In this document: piece by piece, positions 25,153 to 34,697 of the stretch
How the letters are laid out: every line of letters begins with the position of its first letter
How positions within the stretch are numbered: position 1 is the stretch's first letter
DNA from: Gammaproteobacteria bacterium MFB021
GTDB lineage: Bacteria; Pseudomonadota; Gammaproteobacteria; Pseudomonadales; Halomonadaceae
Length of the DNA: 64,000 nt
Direction: 5' to 3'
Assembly: GCA_000737985.1 (NCBI GenBank)
Contig: JNVT01000113.1
Span: 1 to 64,000 of the forward strand
Program-made: the position numbers and the translations under genes
The notes under the pieces: model-generated
Database searches by the model: none
Told to the model about the DNA's origin: nothing
What the model saw: the letters and a program-made list of their open reading frames with translations, nothing else

Positions 25153-26145
25153 ATGCGCCTGATTCAATGTCGCCACGAGGGGCGATTGACGGTGGGCCTG
25201 GTGGTCGACGCCGAGAGCGTGCAGGTGGTGGCCGCGGAGGAGGGTGTCTACGGTCTGGCGCGGCAGGCGATCGCCGCGGGGCACCCGCTGAGCGAGGTGG
25301 TCGAGGCGGCGCTGACCGACACCCGGCTCGACTACGCCGCGCTGGTCGACAATGGCCAGCTGCTGCCGCCGCTGACCCACCCGGACCCGGCCCACTGGCT
25401 GGTCACCGGCACCGGGCTGACCCACCTCGGCAGTGCCGACACGCGTTCGGCGATGCACGCCGCGACCCTGGTCGACGAGAGCACCTTGACCGACTCCATG
25501 CGCATGTTCCGCATGGGCGTGGAGGCGGGCAAGCCGGGCGCCGGCGAGGTAGGGCCGCAGCCGGAGTGGTTCTACAAGGGGGACGGCGACTGCGTGGTGG
25601 CCCCCGAGGCGGCGCTGCCGTCACCGAGCTTCGCCCAGGATGCCGGCGAGGAGCCGGAGCTGGCCGGGCTCTACGTGATCGGCGACGACGGCACGCCGTG
25701 GCGGGTCGGCTACGCCGTCGGCAACGAGTTCTCCGATCACGTCACCGAGCGCTTCAACTATCTGTGGCTGGCCCACTCCAAGCTACGTGCCTGCAGCTAC
25801 GGCCCGGAGCTGCTGGTGGGCGAGCTGCCCGCGCACCTCGAAGGCACCAGCCGCATCGTGCGCGATGGCAAGACCCTGTGGGAAAAGCCGTTTTTGACCG
25901 GCGAGGCCAACATGGCGCACAGCCTGGCCAACCTGGAGCATCACCACTTCAAATACCGTAACTTCCGCCGCCCGGGCGATGTCCACGTGCACTTCTTCGG
26001 CACTGCGACGCTGAGCTTCGCCGACCAGGTGACGGTCGAACCGGGCGACCGCTACGAGATCGAGCTGCCGGCGTTCGGCCGGGCGCTGCGCAACACGCTG
26101 GAAGCCGACGCGGACCTGGGCTACGCGGCGGCCAAGCCGCTGTGA
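25153..26145 (+). CDS. AraD1 family protein (FAH superfamily; possible 2-keto-3-deoxypentonate dehydratase)
   Basis: A 330-residue protein with the fumarylacetoacetate-hydrolase fold: WFYKGDGDCVV, an acidic metal site around EEPELAGLYVI, GYAVGNEFSDHVTERFNYLWLAHSK and HFFGTATLSF. This matches the AraD1/GguC group often found with pentose or aldonate genes. It heads a two-gene operon with a xylonate dehydratase-like gene, so it may process the 2-keto-3-deoxy acid made by that enzyme. A second FAH enzyme (XylX-like) stands in the divergent operon, so the division of labour is unclear. GAGGAG precedes ATG 25153. Confidence 0.8.
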   Translation: MRLIQCRHEGRLTVGLVVDAESVQVVAAEEGVYGLARQAIAAGHPLSEVVEAALTDTRLDYAALVDNGQLLPPLTHPDPAHWLVTGTGLTHLGSADTRSAMHAATLVDESTLTDSMRMFRMGVEAGKPGAGEVGPQPEWFYKGDGDCVVAPEAALPSPSFAQDAGEEPELAGLYVIGDDGTPWRVGYAVGNEFSDHVTERFNYLWLAHSKLRACSYGPELLVGELPAHLEGTSRIVRDGKTLWEKPFLTGEANMAHSLANLEHHHFKYRNFRRPGDVHVHFFGTATLSFADQVTVEPGDRYEIELPAFGRALRNTLEADADLGYAAAKPL

Positions 26146-26238
26146 ACCGCCCGGTGTCACGCTCTCCGACCCGGCGCCGTCCGGGTCCCCTGGCACGCCG
26201 GTGCCGCGCTGCGCGCGGTGCCTCTCTGGAGCCTTGCG

Positions 26239-28038
26239 ATGTCTGATTCCTCCGCGCGCCGCCGCGAGTCACTGCGCTCGCGCTGGTGGTTCGACAACCC
26301 CGACCACGCCGGCACCACGGCGCTGTGCCTCGAACGCTACATGAACTATGGCATCACCCTGGAGGAGCTGGCCGCGGGCAAGCCGATCATCGGCATCGCC
26401 CAGTCCGGCTCCGACCTGACGCCGTGCAACCGTCACCACCTCGAGCTGGTCGAGCGCACCAAGGCGGGGATCCGCGCCGCCGGTGGGGTGCCGTTCGAGT
26501 TCCCGCTGCATCCGATCCACGAGAACGTGCGCCGACCCACCGCGGCGCTGGACCGCAATCTCGCCTATCTCGGCCTGGTCGAAGTACTGCACGGCTATCC
26601 GCTGGATGGGGTGGTGCTCACCACCGGCTGCGACAAGACCACGCCGGCCTGCCTGATGGCTGCGGCCACCGCCGATCTGCCGGCGATCGTGCTCTCCGGC
26701 GGGCCGATGCTCAACGGTTGGCGCGGTGCCGAGCGGGTCGGCTCCGGCACCATCGTGTGGGAGCTGCGCAAGCGCCTCACCACCGGCGAGATCGACTATC
26801 CCACCTTCCTCGCCCGGATCGCCGACTCGGCGCCCTCGGTGGGGCACTGCAACACCATGGGTACCGCTTCGACCATGAACTCCATGGCCGAGGCGCTGGG
26901 GATGAGCCTGCCCGGCTCGGCGATGATCCCGGCACCCTACAAGGAGCGCCCCATGGTGGCCTACGCCACCGGTGCGCGCATCGTCGAGATGGTGTGGGAG
27001 GACCTGCGTCCCAGCCGTATCCTCACCCGCGAGGCGTTCGAGAACGCCATCGTGGTGTGCTCGGCGCTGGGCGGGTCGAGCAACGCGCCGATCCATATCA
27101 ACGCCATCGCCCGCCACGCCGGCATCGAGCTGACCAACGACGACTGGCAGCGGCTCGGCCACGACGTGCCGCTGCTGGCCAACGTGATGCCGGCGGGCGC
27201 CTATCTGGGTGAGGAGTTCTTCCGCGCCGGCGGCGTGCCGGCGGTGATCCATGAACTGCTGGGGGCGGGGCGCGTTCACGGTGAGGTGCTGACGGTGAAT
27301 GGCCATACCCTCGCCGACAACTGCCAGGGGCGCGAGACCCAGGATAGCGACGTGATCCGCCGCTACGCCGACCCGCTGGTGGCGGCGGCCGGTTTCATCA
27401 ACCTCAAGGGCAACCTGTTCGACTCGGCGCTGATGAAGACCAGCGTGATCTCCGACGACTTCCGGCGCCGCTTCCTCTCCGACCCGGACGACCCCGACGC
27501 CTTCGAGGGCCGGGTGGCGGTATTCGACGGCTCAGAGGATTATCACGCGCGAATCGACGATCCGACGCTGGGGATCGACGAGAAGACGATCCTGGTAATG
27601 CGCGGTGCCGGCCCGGTGGGGCATCCCGGGGGCGCCGAGGTGGTCAACATGCAGCCACCGGAAGCGCTGTTGGCGCGGGGTATCGAGTCGCTGCCGTGTC
27701 TGGGCGACGGGCGCCAGTCGGGCACCTCGGGCTCGCCCTCGATTCTCAACGCCTCGCCGGAAGCGGCGGTGGGCGGCGGCCTGGCGCTGCTCGAGAGCGG
27801 CGACCGGGTGCGCATCGACCTGCGCCGCGGCGAGGCCAATCTGCTGGTCGACGACGCCGAGCTGGCGCGGCGGCGAGCAAGCCTGGAGGCACGCGGCGGC
27901 TACTCCTACCGCGATCACCAGACGCCGTGGCAGGAGATCCAGCGCGGCATGGTCGAGCCGTTGGACCGCGGCATGACGCTGGCGCCGGCCACCAAGTACC
28001 GCGCCATTGCCTGGGATCTGCCGCGCGACAACCACTGA
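26239..28038 (+). CDS. xylD: D-xylonate dehydratase-like IlvD/Edd family enzyme
   Basis: A 599-residue iron-sulfur dehydratase. The cluster cysteines lie in [23 protein letters not shown] and [11 protein letters not shown]. The N-terminal [23 protein letters not shown] and the C-terminal [30 protein letters not shown] closely follow the Caulobacter XylD type, down to the ending NH. The reaction converts D-xylonate (or L-arabinonate) to the 2-keto-3-deoxy acid. ATG 26239 has GGAG at 7 bases; an upstream ATG at 26218 does not. It lies 93 bases after the AraD1-family gene, with a terminator about 180 bases downstream. Confidence 0.85.
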   Translation: MSDSSARRRESLRSRWWFDNPDHAGTTALCLERYMNYGITLEELAAGKPIIGIAQSGSDLTPCNRHHLELVERTKAGIRAAGGVPFEFPLHPIHENVRRPTAALDRNLAYLGLVEVLHGYPLDGVVLTTGCDKTTPACLMAAATADLPAIVLSGGPMLNGWRGAERVGSGTIVWELRKRLTTGEIDYPTFLARIADSAPSVGHCNTMGTASTMNSMAEALGMSLPGSAMIPAPYKERPMVAYATGARIVEMVWEDLRPSRILTREAFENAIVVCSALGGSSNAPIHINAIARHAGIELTNDDWQRLGHDVPLLANVMPAGAYLGEEFFRAGGVPAVIHELLGAGRVHGEVLTVNGHTLADNCQGRETQDSDVIRRYADPLVAAAGFINLKGNLFDSALMKTSVISDDFRRRFLSDPDDPDAFEGRVAVFDGSEDYHARIDDPTLGIDEKTILVMRGAGPVGHPGGAEVVNMQPPEALLARGIESLPCLGDGRQSGTSGSPSILNASPEAAVGGGLALLESGDRVRIDLRRGEANLLVDDAELARRRASLEARGGYSYRDHQTPWQEIQRGMVEPLDRGMTLAPATKYRAIAWDLPRDNH

Positions 28039-28143
28039 GAGGGGCTGAGCGGGTGTTTACACAATGCCTGCGCTCGTCGAATTGTTAACCAACCTCTGAG
28101 CGCGACGCCGGACGCTTGTCTCTTCCGGCGCCGCGTCTCTACC

Positions 28144-28191
28144 AGAGCGACTTCTCTCCAGCGCGATTTCTCTCTAGAGCGGCTTCTCTAC
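28144..28191. repeat. degenerate 16-bp tandem repeat, three units
   Basis: AGAGCGACTTCTCTCC, AGCGCGATTTCTCTCT and AGAGCGGCTTCTCTAC follow each other without gaps at 28144, 28160 and 28176. They lie in the 221-base gap between xylD and the convergent GntR gene. Confidence 0.7.
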
Positions 28192-28215
28192 AGGCCCGCG
28201 TCTCGCCTGTCGACT

Positions 28216-28247
28216 GCGCCCGAGCCCATCGCTCGGGCGCTTTTTTT
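28216..28247 (+). terminator. rho-independent terminator downstream of xylD
   Basis: GCGCCCGAGC and GCTCGGGCGC form a perfect 10-bp stem with a 5-base loop followed by seven T residues. The T run is on the plus strand, so it serves the araD1-xylD operon. Confidence 0.9.
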
Positions 28248-28259
28248 GCCGATACTCTC

Positions 28260-29036
28260 TCAGTCGCCGGGCGGCGGCCTCTCCCCCAGCAGCGTCTCCG
28301 GCAGCGTCAGCCCCAGCGCGCTGGCGGTGCCCTGGAGCACCGCCACAGAGGCCTGAAAAGCCTCGGCGGGGCGCCGGGTACGGATGCTCTCCATCAGCAC
28401 CCGGTGGCGCTCCAGGCTCTCCTCGGGGTCGCTGGCGCTGACGTTGGAGGTCTCCACCAGCAGATGGATCGACGGGCGCAGGATGTGCGAGAGCTGGGTC
28501 CAGACAATGTTGTGGGTGGCCTTGAAGATGGCGACGTGGAAGGCCACGTCGCAGTCGCTGTGCAGCCGCGCGCGCTGGCCCTCATCGCCGGGCTGGCGCA
28601 GATGCTGGCCCATGCCGTCGAAGGCCTCCTCGATCGCCACCAGGTCGCGGGCGGTGGCACGCTTGGCCGCGGTCATCGCCACGTAGGGCTCGACGTCGAA
28701 GCGAAAGGCGAGAATCTCGCGCTGGATGCCGGGGTTGGGGGTGGCGAAGCGGGTCATCCAGGCGGTGACCTGCGGGTCGAGAATATTCCACTCGGAGTAG
28801 GCGCGAACGCGCGAGCCGTAGCCGGAGATGCGCTCGATGATGCCGGCATCCACCAGCTGGCGCAGGTCGCTGCGCACCGCCGAGCGATTGAGCGCGAAGC
28901 GCTCGCAGAGATCGATCTCCTTGGGCACGAATTCGCCGGGCTGGTAGCGGCCAGTGAATATCTCCTCGGCCAGCGCTTCGGCGACGCTGGGGCGCGGTGC
29001 GGGCGGGGAGCGGCGGGCGGCTTTCACCTCGGGCAT
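28260..29036 (-). CDS. GntR family regulator, FCD subfamily
   Basis: A 258-residue regulator with a GntR winged helix at about 15-80 (KEIDLCERFALNRSAVRSDLRQLVDAGIIERI) and an FCD ligand domain (FRFDVEPYVAMTAAKRAT, DVAFHVAIFKATHN) whose conserved Asp and His residues usually bind a metal and an organic acid. ATG 29036 is chosen for the GGAAG ahead of it; the frame stays open upstream. It is convergent with xylD and is the likely sugar-acid-sensing regulator of that operon and the divergent tctCBA operon. Confidence 0.88.
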   Translation of the reverse strand: MPEVKAARRSPPAPRPSVAEALAEEIFTGRYQPGEFVPKEIDLCERFALNRSAVRSDLRQLVDAGIIERISGYGSRVRAYSEWNILDPQVTAWMTRFATPNPGIQREILAFRFDVEPYVAMTAAKRATARDLVAIEEAFDGMGQHLRQPGDEGQRARLHSDCDVAFHVAIFKATHNIVWTQLSHILRPSIHLLVETSNVSASDPEESLERHRVLMESIRTRRPAEAFQASVAVLQGTASALGLTLPETLLGERPPPGD

Positions 29037-29181
29037 GGTTCGGCTTCCAGGTTGGGGGGCTCGCGCGGCGAGGACCGAGAGCGCCCATCTTAACCGCCGC
29101 GGGCGGCGGGTGGCGATGCCCGGTGTGCCGGGCCGGCCGCTATCAGCTTGTTCCAAATCGATCTTTCGGCCCCGGGTCACG

Positions 29182-29211
29182 GTTACCCGCAAGCCGGATG
29201 GATTGGGTAAC
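29182..29211 (+). promoter_or_regulatory. inverted repeat in the mmuP leader
   Basis: GTTACCC (29182-29188) and GGGTAAC (29205-29211) are exact inverse copies separated by 16 bases, 47 bases ahead of the permease start. This could be an operator or an mRNA hairpin. I do not recognise a SAM riboswitch or MetJ boxes here. Confidence 0.35.
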
Positions 29212-29258
29212 ATGGCGCGCCTGTCGTCTTCACCCCGTTTTTCAACCGGACATTCGCT

Positions 29259-30710
29259 ATGCAAGAGAGCCAAGAGAGCCCGTTCAAGCGCAGCATGCAG
29301 AGTCGCCACCTGGTGATGCTGTCGCTGGGCGGGGTCATCGGCACTGGACTCTTTCTGAGTTCGGGCTACACCGTCAATCAGGCCGGCCCGCTGGGCGCCA
29401 TTCTGGCCTACCTCATCGGCGGTCTGGTCGCCTGGCTGGTGATGATGTGTCTCGGCGAACTCGCCGTGCACATGCCCGAGGCGGGAGCCTTCAGCGCCCA
29501 CGCCACGCGCTATATCGGCCCCGGCACGGGTTACACCGTGGCCTGGCTCTACTGGCTCACCTGGACCGTGGCGCTGGGTTCCGAGTTCACCGCGGCGGCG
29601 GTGTTCATGGGGCGCTGGTTCCCCGAGGTGCCGGGCTGGTACTGGAGCGCGATCTTCGCCGCCATCGTCTTTGCCACCAACGCCTTCACCACGCGACTGT
29701 TCGCCGAGACCGAGTTCTGGCTGTCGCTGATCAAGGTCGCCACCGTGGTGATCTTCGTGGTGCTGGGCGCCGCCGCGGTGCTCGGCTTCGTGCCGCTGGC
29801 CGACGCGCCGGCGGGGGCCCCGGCGCCGGGGCTCTCCAATCTGTGGGCCGAGGGCGCTTTCCCCACCGGCTACCTGGCCATCGGGACCACGCTGCTGGCG
29901 GTGATGTTCGCCTTCTCCGGCACCGAGTTGATCGGTATCGCCGCCGGCGAGACCGTCGACCCGGCGACCAACGTGCCGCGCGCCATTCGCGCCACCCTGT
30001 GGCGGCTGATCCTGTTCTTCGTCGGCACCATCGTGGTGATCGCGGCGCTGTTGCCGCGGGAGCAGGCCGGGCTGGTGGAGAGTCCGTTCGTGGCGGTATT
30101 CGACCGTATCGGGGTGCCCGGGGCGGCGGACGTGATCAATCTGGTGATCATCACCGCGCTGATCTCGGCGGCCAACTCGGGGCTCTACGCCTCGTCGCGC
30201 ATGCTCTGGACGCTGTCACGCCAGGGTACGCTGCCGCGCACGCTGGGCCGGCTCAACCGCCGGGGCATTCCGCTCAACGCGGTGATTTTGAGCATGCTCG
30301 GCGGCTTCGGCGCGCTCTTCTCCAGCGTCTATGCGCCGGACCTGGTCTACCTGGCGCTGGTCTCGATCTCGGGGCTGGCGGTGGTGCTGGTGTGGATGGC
30401 GATTGCCGCCAGCCAGTGGCGCTTCCGCCGGGTCTACGTGCGCGCCGGCAATGACCCGCGCGACCTGGTCTACCGTACGCCGGGCTATCCGTGGGTGCCG
30501 CTGGCCGCCTTCGGTTTCTGCCTGTTCGCCTGCGTGGGCATCGCCTTCGACCCCCAGCAGCGTATCGCGCTCTACTTCGGGGTGCCGTTCGTGGCGCTCT
30601 GCTACGCCTGCTACTACCTGACCCGCCCGCGCCAGCCCGCCACCCAGGCCGATCCTGCGGACGATTCGCACCGCCGCTACGTTGATGTGACCGAGGAGTC
30701 CACCTCATGA
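29259..30710 (+). CDS. mmuP: amino acid permease, probable S-methylmethionine transporter
   Basis: A 483-residue APC-superfamily (AAT family) permease with about 12 membrane segments. The start region [22 protein letters not shown] and the segment [16 protein letters not shown] are the substrate-binding motifs of the family. Because its stop overlaps the ATG of a homocysteine S-methyltransferase gene by four bases (ATGA), S-methylmethionine uptake is the best prediction. On its own the permease could carry another amino acid. Confidence 0.85.
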   Translation: MQESQESPFKRSMQSRHLVMLSLGGVIGTGLFLSSGYTVNQAGPLGAILAYLIGGLVAWLVMMCLGELAVHMPEAGAFSAHATRYIGPGTGYTVAWLYWLTWTVALGSEFTAAAVFMGRWFPEVPGWYWSAIFAAIVFATNAFTTRLFAETEFWLSLIKVATVVIFVVLGAAAVLGFVPLADAPAGAPAPGLSNLWAEGAFPTGYLAIGTTLLAVMFAFSGTELIGIAAGETVDPATNVPRAIRATLWRLILFFVGTIVVIAALLPREQAGLVESPFVAVFDRIGVPGAADVINLVIITALISAANSGLYASSRMLWTLSRQGTLPRTLGRLNRRGIPLNAVILSMLGGFGALFSSVYAPDLVYLALVSISGLAVVLVWMAIAASQWRFRRVYVRAGNDPRDLVYRTPGYPWVPLAAFGFCLFACVGIAFDPQQRIALYFGVPFVALCYACYYLTRPRQPATQADPADDSHRRYVDVTEESTS

Positions 30711-31693
30711 GTGCTGCCAACCCGAGCGCTACCCAGACCGACGCCAATCCGATCGCGGCGATCGCCGCCCAGGCCGGTTTCATGATCGTCGACGGCGCGC
30801 TGGCCACCGAGCTCGAGCGGCTGGGCTGCGATCTCAACGATGCGCTGTGGTCGGCCCGGGTGCTGCGCGAGGCGCCCGAACGTATCCGTGACGTGCACCG
30901 GACCTACTTCGAGGCGGGGGCCGATGTCGCCATCACCGCCAGCTATCAGGCCACGCGGGAGGGGTTCATGCGCGTCGGGCTCGAGGCCGCCGAGGCCGAC
31001 GCCCTGATCCAGCGCTCGGTGACGTTGGCGAAGGAGGCGCGCGACGCCTGCTGGGCGGCGCACGCCGACGCCTCGCGCCCCTACCCGCTGGTGGCGGCTT
31101 CGGTGGGGCCCTACGGCGCCTTTCTCGCCGATGGCAGTGAGTATCGCGGCGACTACGCCATCGGGCGCGCTGCGCTGGCCGAGTTCCATCGTCCGCGGCT
31201 GCGCACGCTGCTCGAGGCCGGCCCCGATCTGCTGGCGGTGGAAACCCTGCCCTCGCTGGAAGAGGCCCTGGCGGTGGCCGGGCTGCTGCCCGACCTTTCC
31301 GCGGTGCCGGCCTGGTTCACCTTCTCCGCCCGCGATGAGGGGCATATCAGCGACGGCACGCCGATCGAGCGCTGCGGCGAGGCCCTGGACGCGTTACCCG
31401 GCGTGGCCGCCATCGGCATCAACTGCACGGCGCTGGCCCATATCGAGAGCCTGGTCACGCGTCTGCGCGGCGTCACCCGGCTGCCGATCATCGTCTATCC
31501 CAACTCCGGCGAGCACTATGACCCGGTGACCAAGACCTGGCATGCCGGCTGCGCGCACGCGCCGGCACCGCGGGATCTCGCCGAGGGCCTGCCGCGCTGG
31601 CTGGCCGCCGGCGCCAGCGCCATCGGCGGCTGCTGCCGTACCGGGCCGGAGGATATCGAAGCATTGGCCCTGGCCCGCCGGGCAATAACCTAG
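30707..31693 (+). CDS. mmuM: homocysteine S-methyltransferase
   Basis: A 328-residue enzyme with the zinc-binding cysteines of the family in GINCTAL and GGCCRTGP and the N-terminal [23 protein letters not shown]. It transfers a methyl group from S-methylmethionine to homocysteine, making methionine. It is translationally coupled to the permease. Its stop codon abuts the stop of the convergent TRAP permease gene with no base in between. Confidence 0.92.
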   Translation: MSAANPSATQTDANPIAAIAAQAGFMIVDGALATELERLGCDLNDALWSARVLREAPERIRDVHRTYFEAGADVAITASYQATREGFMRVGLEAAEADALIQRSVTLAKEARDACWAAHADASRPYPLVAASVGPYGAFLADGSEYRGDYAIGRAALAEFHRPRLRTLLEAGPDLLAVETLPSLEEALAVAGLLPDLSAVPAWFTFSARDEGHISDGTPIERCGEALDALPGVAAIGINCTALAHIESLVTRLRGVTRLPIIVYPNSGEHYDPVTKTWHAGCAHAPAPRDLAEGLPRWLAAGASAIGGCCRTGPEDIEALALARRAIT

Positions 31694-32977
31694 CTAGAAC
31701 ACCCAGTTGGGCAACGTCAGCGAGATCGCGGGGACAAAGGTGACCACCAGCAATAGCGCCACCAGCAGCAGCCAGTAGGGCAGGATCGCGCGGATGAAGG
31801 CGCCGATCGAGACGCCGGTGATCGAGCAGGTGGTGAACATCACCGTCCCCAGCGGTGGCGTGATCGTGCCGATCGAGGCGTTGAGGATGAAGACGATGCC
31901 GAAGTGCACCGGGTCGATGCCGAACTGGGTGGCGACCGGCGCCAGCAGCGGCGACAGCACGATCAGGATGGCGTTGCCCTCGAGGAACATGCCCAGGATC
32001 AGCAGCAGCAGGTTGGCGATCAGCAGGAAGGCGACCGCGCTGCCGACCCCCGAAGAGAGCATCAGCGCGATCTGCTGCGGAATCTGCTCCCAGGTGAGCA
32101 CGCGGGCGAAGCCCGACGCCACGGCGATGATGAAGAGCACGTTGACCGAGGCCATCAGCGATTCGCGGGTGGCCACGGCGACGCTGCCCAGGCCCATCTG
32201 ACGGTAGACGAACAGCCCCACGATCAGCGCGTAGAGCACCGCCATGGCGCCCGCCTCGGTGGGCGTGAACACACCGATACGGATACCGCCGATCACCACC
32301 ACCGGCAGCAGCAGGGCGATGATCCCGGCGCGGGTCACGCTGATCCACTCGTGACGCGATACGCGCTCGCGGCGGGGTTTCTGGTAGCCGAGACGTCGGC
32401 ACTGGATCGAGACCAGCACCATCATGGCGACCGCCATCAGCACCCCGGGGACGACGCCGGCGAGAAACAACCGGCCGATCGAGACGTTGTTGACGTAGCC
32501 ATAGACGATCAGGGCGATACCCGGCGGAATGGTCGAGGTGATCAGCGACGATGACGCGGTGACCGCGCTCGAGAACGCCTTGGGGTAGCCGGCCTGGGTC
32601 ATGCTGGGGACCAGCAGCTTGGCGTTCATCGCCGCATCGGCGATGTTGGAGCCGGAGAGCCCGCCCATGAAGGTGCTCAGCAGCACGTTGGCCTGGGCCA
32701 GCCCGCCGTGCAGGCGGCGGGTCATCAGTTCGGCCAGCTTGAGCAGCCGCTCGGTGATGCCGGAGTGGTTCATGAACACCCCGGCCATGATGAAGAACGG
32801 AATCGCCAGTAGCGAGATCGACTCCAGCCCGCCGGCCAGGCGCTGGATCAGTGTCACCATCGGCTGGTCGGCGCCGATCAGGAAGTAGGTCAGGCTCGAG
32901 GCGAACAGCGCGAAGGCCACCGGCGTGCCCAGACAGAACAGGATGAAGAGCGCGACGAGCGCGATGCCAACGGCCAT
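31694..32977 (-). CDS. TRAP transporter large permease (DctM family), system 2
   Basis: A 427-residue multi-spanning protein with DctM motifs SLLAIPFFIMAGVFMNHSGI, GGLSGSNIADAAMNAKLLVPSM, FTPTEAGAMAVLYALI and GTITPPLGTVMF. ATG 32977 is chosen because AAGGAG stands 8 bases ahead; an in-frame GTG at 32986 overlaps that site. It is the last gene of a long operon of L-galactonate/L-fuconate genes. Confidence 0.92.
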   Translation of the reverse strand: MAVGIALVALFILFCLGTPVAFALFASSLTYFLIGADQPMVTLIQRLAGGLESISLLAIPFFIMAGVFMNHSGITERLLKLAELMTRRLHGGLAQANVLLSTFMGGLSGSNIADAAMNAKLLVPSMTQAGYPKAFSSAVTASSSLITSTIPPGIALIVYGYVNNVSIGRLFLAGVVPGVLMAVAMMVLVSIQCRRLGYQKPRRERVSRHEWISVTRAGIIALLLPVVVIGGIRIGVFTPTEAGAMAVLYALIVGLFVYRQMGLGSVAVATRESLMASVNVLFIIAVASGFARVLTWEQIPQQIALMLSSGVGSAVAFLLIANLLLLILGMFLEGNAILIVLSPLLAPVATQFGIDPVHFGIVFILNASIGTITPPLGTVMFTTCSITGVSIGAFIRAILPYWLLLVALLLVVTFVPAISLTLPNWVF

Positions 32978-32982
32978 CGATA

Positions 32983-33513
32983 TCACTCCTTGATGTGCAA
33001 GACGTCGGCGCTGGCGTCCGCTGACGCCACGCCACGGTCATCGGTGATCAGCCGCACCAGCCCGTGGTAGAGCATCATGGCGGCACTGATGGGGATGGCG
33101 ACATGGATCCAGGTGTAGGGGATCTGCAGCATCGGCGTGCTGCGAAAACGCGAGAAGGGCAGCAGTTCCAGCCCCCAGTAGAGCATCGCCAGGGCACACA
33201 GCATGACGATGCCGACATTGAAGAGTCGGGTATTCCAGCGGCGTAGGCGGGGCGGCAGCTTGTCACCCAGCAGGCCGATCAGCACGTGCTCGTTGCGACG
33301 CACCAAGGCGCTAGCGCCGAGAAAGGTCGCCCACACCATCAGTAGCTGCAGGACCTCCTCGCTCCACGCCAGCGGAGACGAAAACAGATAGCGCATGAAG
33401 ACGTTGGCGATGGCGACCACGAACAGCCCGAACAGCGCCAGGCTGGCGATGACTTCATCGAGCCGCATCAGGCGGTCGAGCGCCTTGAAAAGCGTTTGCA
33501 TGTTCAACTCCAT
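32983..33513 (-). CDS. TRAP transporter small permease (DctQ family), system 2
   Basis: A 176-residue protein with four hydrophobic helices and the family motif LAWSEEVLQLLMVWATFLGASALVRR. ATG 33513 and ATG 33501 both have a GGAG ahead of them. The binding site of the first lies inside the intercistronic hairpin arm, so the second may be used more. Confidence 0.88.
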   Translation of the reverse strand: MELNMQTLFKALDRLMRLDEVIASLALFGLFVVAIANVFMRYLFSSPLAWSEEVLQLLMVWATFLGASALVRRNEHVLIGLLGDKLPPRLRRWNTRLFNVGIVMLCALAMLYWGLELLPFSRFRSTPMLQIPYTWIHVAIPISAAMMLYHGLVRLITDDRGVASADASADVLHIKE

Positions 33514-33514
33514 G

Positions 33515-33544
33515 GCGCTCCCGCTCGATGTCGAGCGGGAGCGC
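33515..33544 (-). other. intercistronic hairpin between dctP and dctQ, system 2
   Basis: GCGCTCCCGCTCGA and TCGAGCGGGAGCGC form a perfect 14-bp stem with a 2-base loop directly before the small permease start. It would hide one ribosome binding site and shield the upstream binding-protein message. Confidence 0.75.
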
Positions 33545-33568
33545 TGTCATGCCAGGTTGTCGACGCGA

Positions 33569-34564
33569 TCAGTCGTTGATGATGTTGCTGACCTTTTGAT
33601 ACAGCCCCTCGCTCCACTGCGGGAACGCCTTGGGAATCTCCTCCTGGGCGCGCTCGCGGAAGGGTTCGATATCCACCTCGTTGACCTGTACGCCGGCATC
33701 CTCGAGTTGCTGAAGCGACTTGTCGGTCTCTTTCTCGACCAGGGTGCGCAGATTGGCGGCCATCGCCTGACCGGTCTCGGTGAGGATCTTCTGGTCCTCC
33801 GGGCTCAGCTGCTGCCAGAACGCCTCGCCGGTGACGAAGGGAGCGACGGTGTGCATGTGCGAGGTGAGGTTGAGGTTCTTGACCACTTCATAGAACTTGC
33901 CGCCATAGAGCACCGGCAGCGGGTTCTCGACGCCATCCACCAGGCCCTGGGCCAGCGCCGGATAGACATCGCCCAGCGACATCGGCGTGGGCACCGCGCC
34001 CATCGCCTTGATCGCGGCGACGTACATCGGCGAGTTCTGGACTCGGATCTTGACCCCCGAGAGATCCGCCGGGGTCGCCACCGGGTCGCGGGAGAGCAGT
34101 TGGCGCACGCCGTAGACCGTGTTGGGGATCACGATGTGATAGCCGGCGGCCTCGACCTTCTTCTCCTGCTCGGCGAACCAGGCGGAGTCGAACACCTTGA
34201 GCTTGCTGTCGAAGTCCTTGGCCAGATAGGGCGCGTCGAGCACCGAGAGATCGGGCACCGAGCTCATGAAGTTGGAGTAGGCGGTGATGGTGATCAGCGG
34301 CGAGCCGAAGCGCGCCTGTTCCATCACTTCGGTCTCGCCGCCGAGCTGGCTGGCGGGGAACGCCTTCAGCGTCAACTCGCCATGGCTTGCCTTCGCGACC
34401 TCCTTGGCCCACGCCTTGACCGCCACGTCGACCGGCTCGCCCGGCTGGTTGCCGTAGGCGACACGGATCTCGGTGGCGGCCTGGGCCGGCCCGGTGGGCG
34501 CCAGGGCGCTCAGGCCGGCGAGGGAGAGGGAGGCGGTGAAACGGAGCCAGCGCTGCATTGTCAT
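33569..34564 (-). CDS. TRAP transporter solute-binding protein (DctP family), system 2
   Basis: A 331-residue periplasmic protein with a signal peptide ending GPAQAA, then ATEIRVAYGNQPGEP. The conserved carboxylate-binding arginine is in SGVKIRVQNSPMYVAAIKAMG, followed by PTPMSLGDVYPALAQGLVDGVENP. Its place behind uxaB, uxaA and the L-galactonate dehydrogenase gene suggests uptake of hexonates such as L-galactonate or a uronate. Confidence 0.92.
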   Translation of the reverse strand: MTMQRWLRFTASLSLAGLSALAPTGPAQAATEIRVAYGNQPGEPVDVAVKAWAKEVAKASHGELTLKAFPASQLGGETEVMEQARFGSPLITITAYSNFMSSVPDLSVLDAPYLAKDFDSKLKVFDSAWFAEQEKKVEAAGYHIVIPNTVYGVRQLLSRDPVATPADLSGVKIRVQNSPMYVAAIKAMGAVPTPMSLGDVYPALAQGLVDGVENPLPVLYGGKFYEVVKNLNLTSHMHTVAPFVTGEAFWQQLSPEDQKILTETGQAMAANLRTLVEKETDKSLQQLEDAGVQVNEVDIEPFRERAQEEIPKAFPQWSEGLYQKVSNIIND

Positions 34565-34697
34565 GGGTGTTTCCTTTTGTCGTTGAGCTGTTCGTTGTGG
34601 ATCTTGTCGTGATCGTTCGTGCGTGGTCGTTTATGAGTGTCCGTTCGGGCGTGCTCTTTCATGCATTGGCGGCGTCGGGGCCGCCGGGCGCTAGGTG

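Noticed and set aside
29161-29258. Possible SAM or SAH riboswitch ahead of mmuP
   Set aside because: Only a 7-bp inverted repeat is visible; I cannot match the conserved cores of known SAM/SAH riboswitches.
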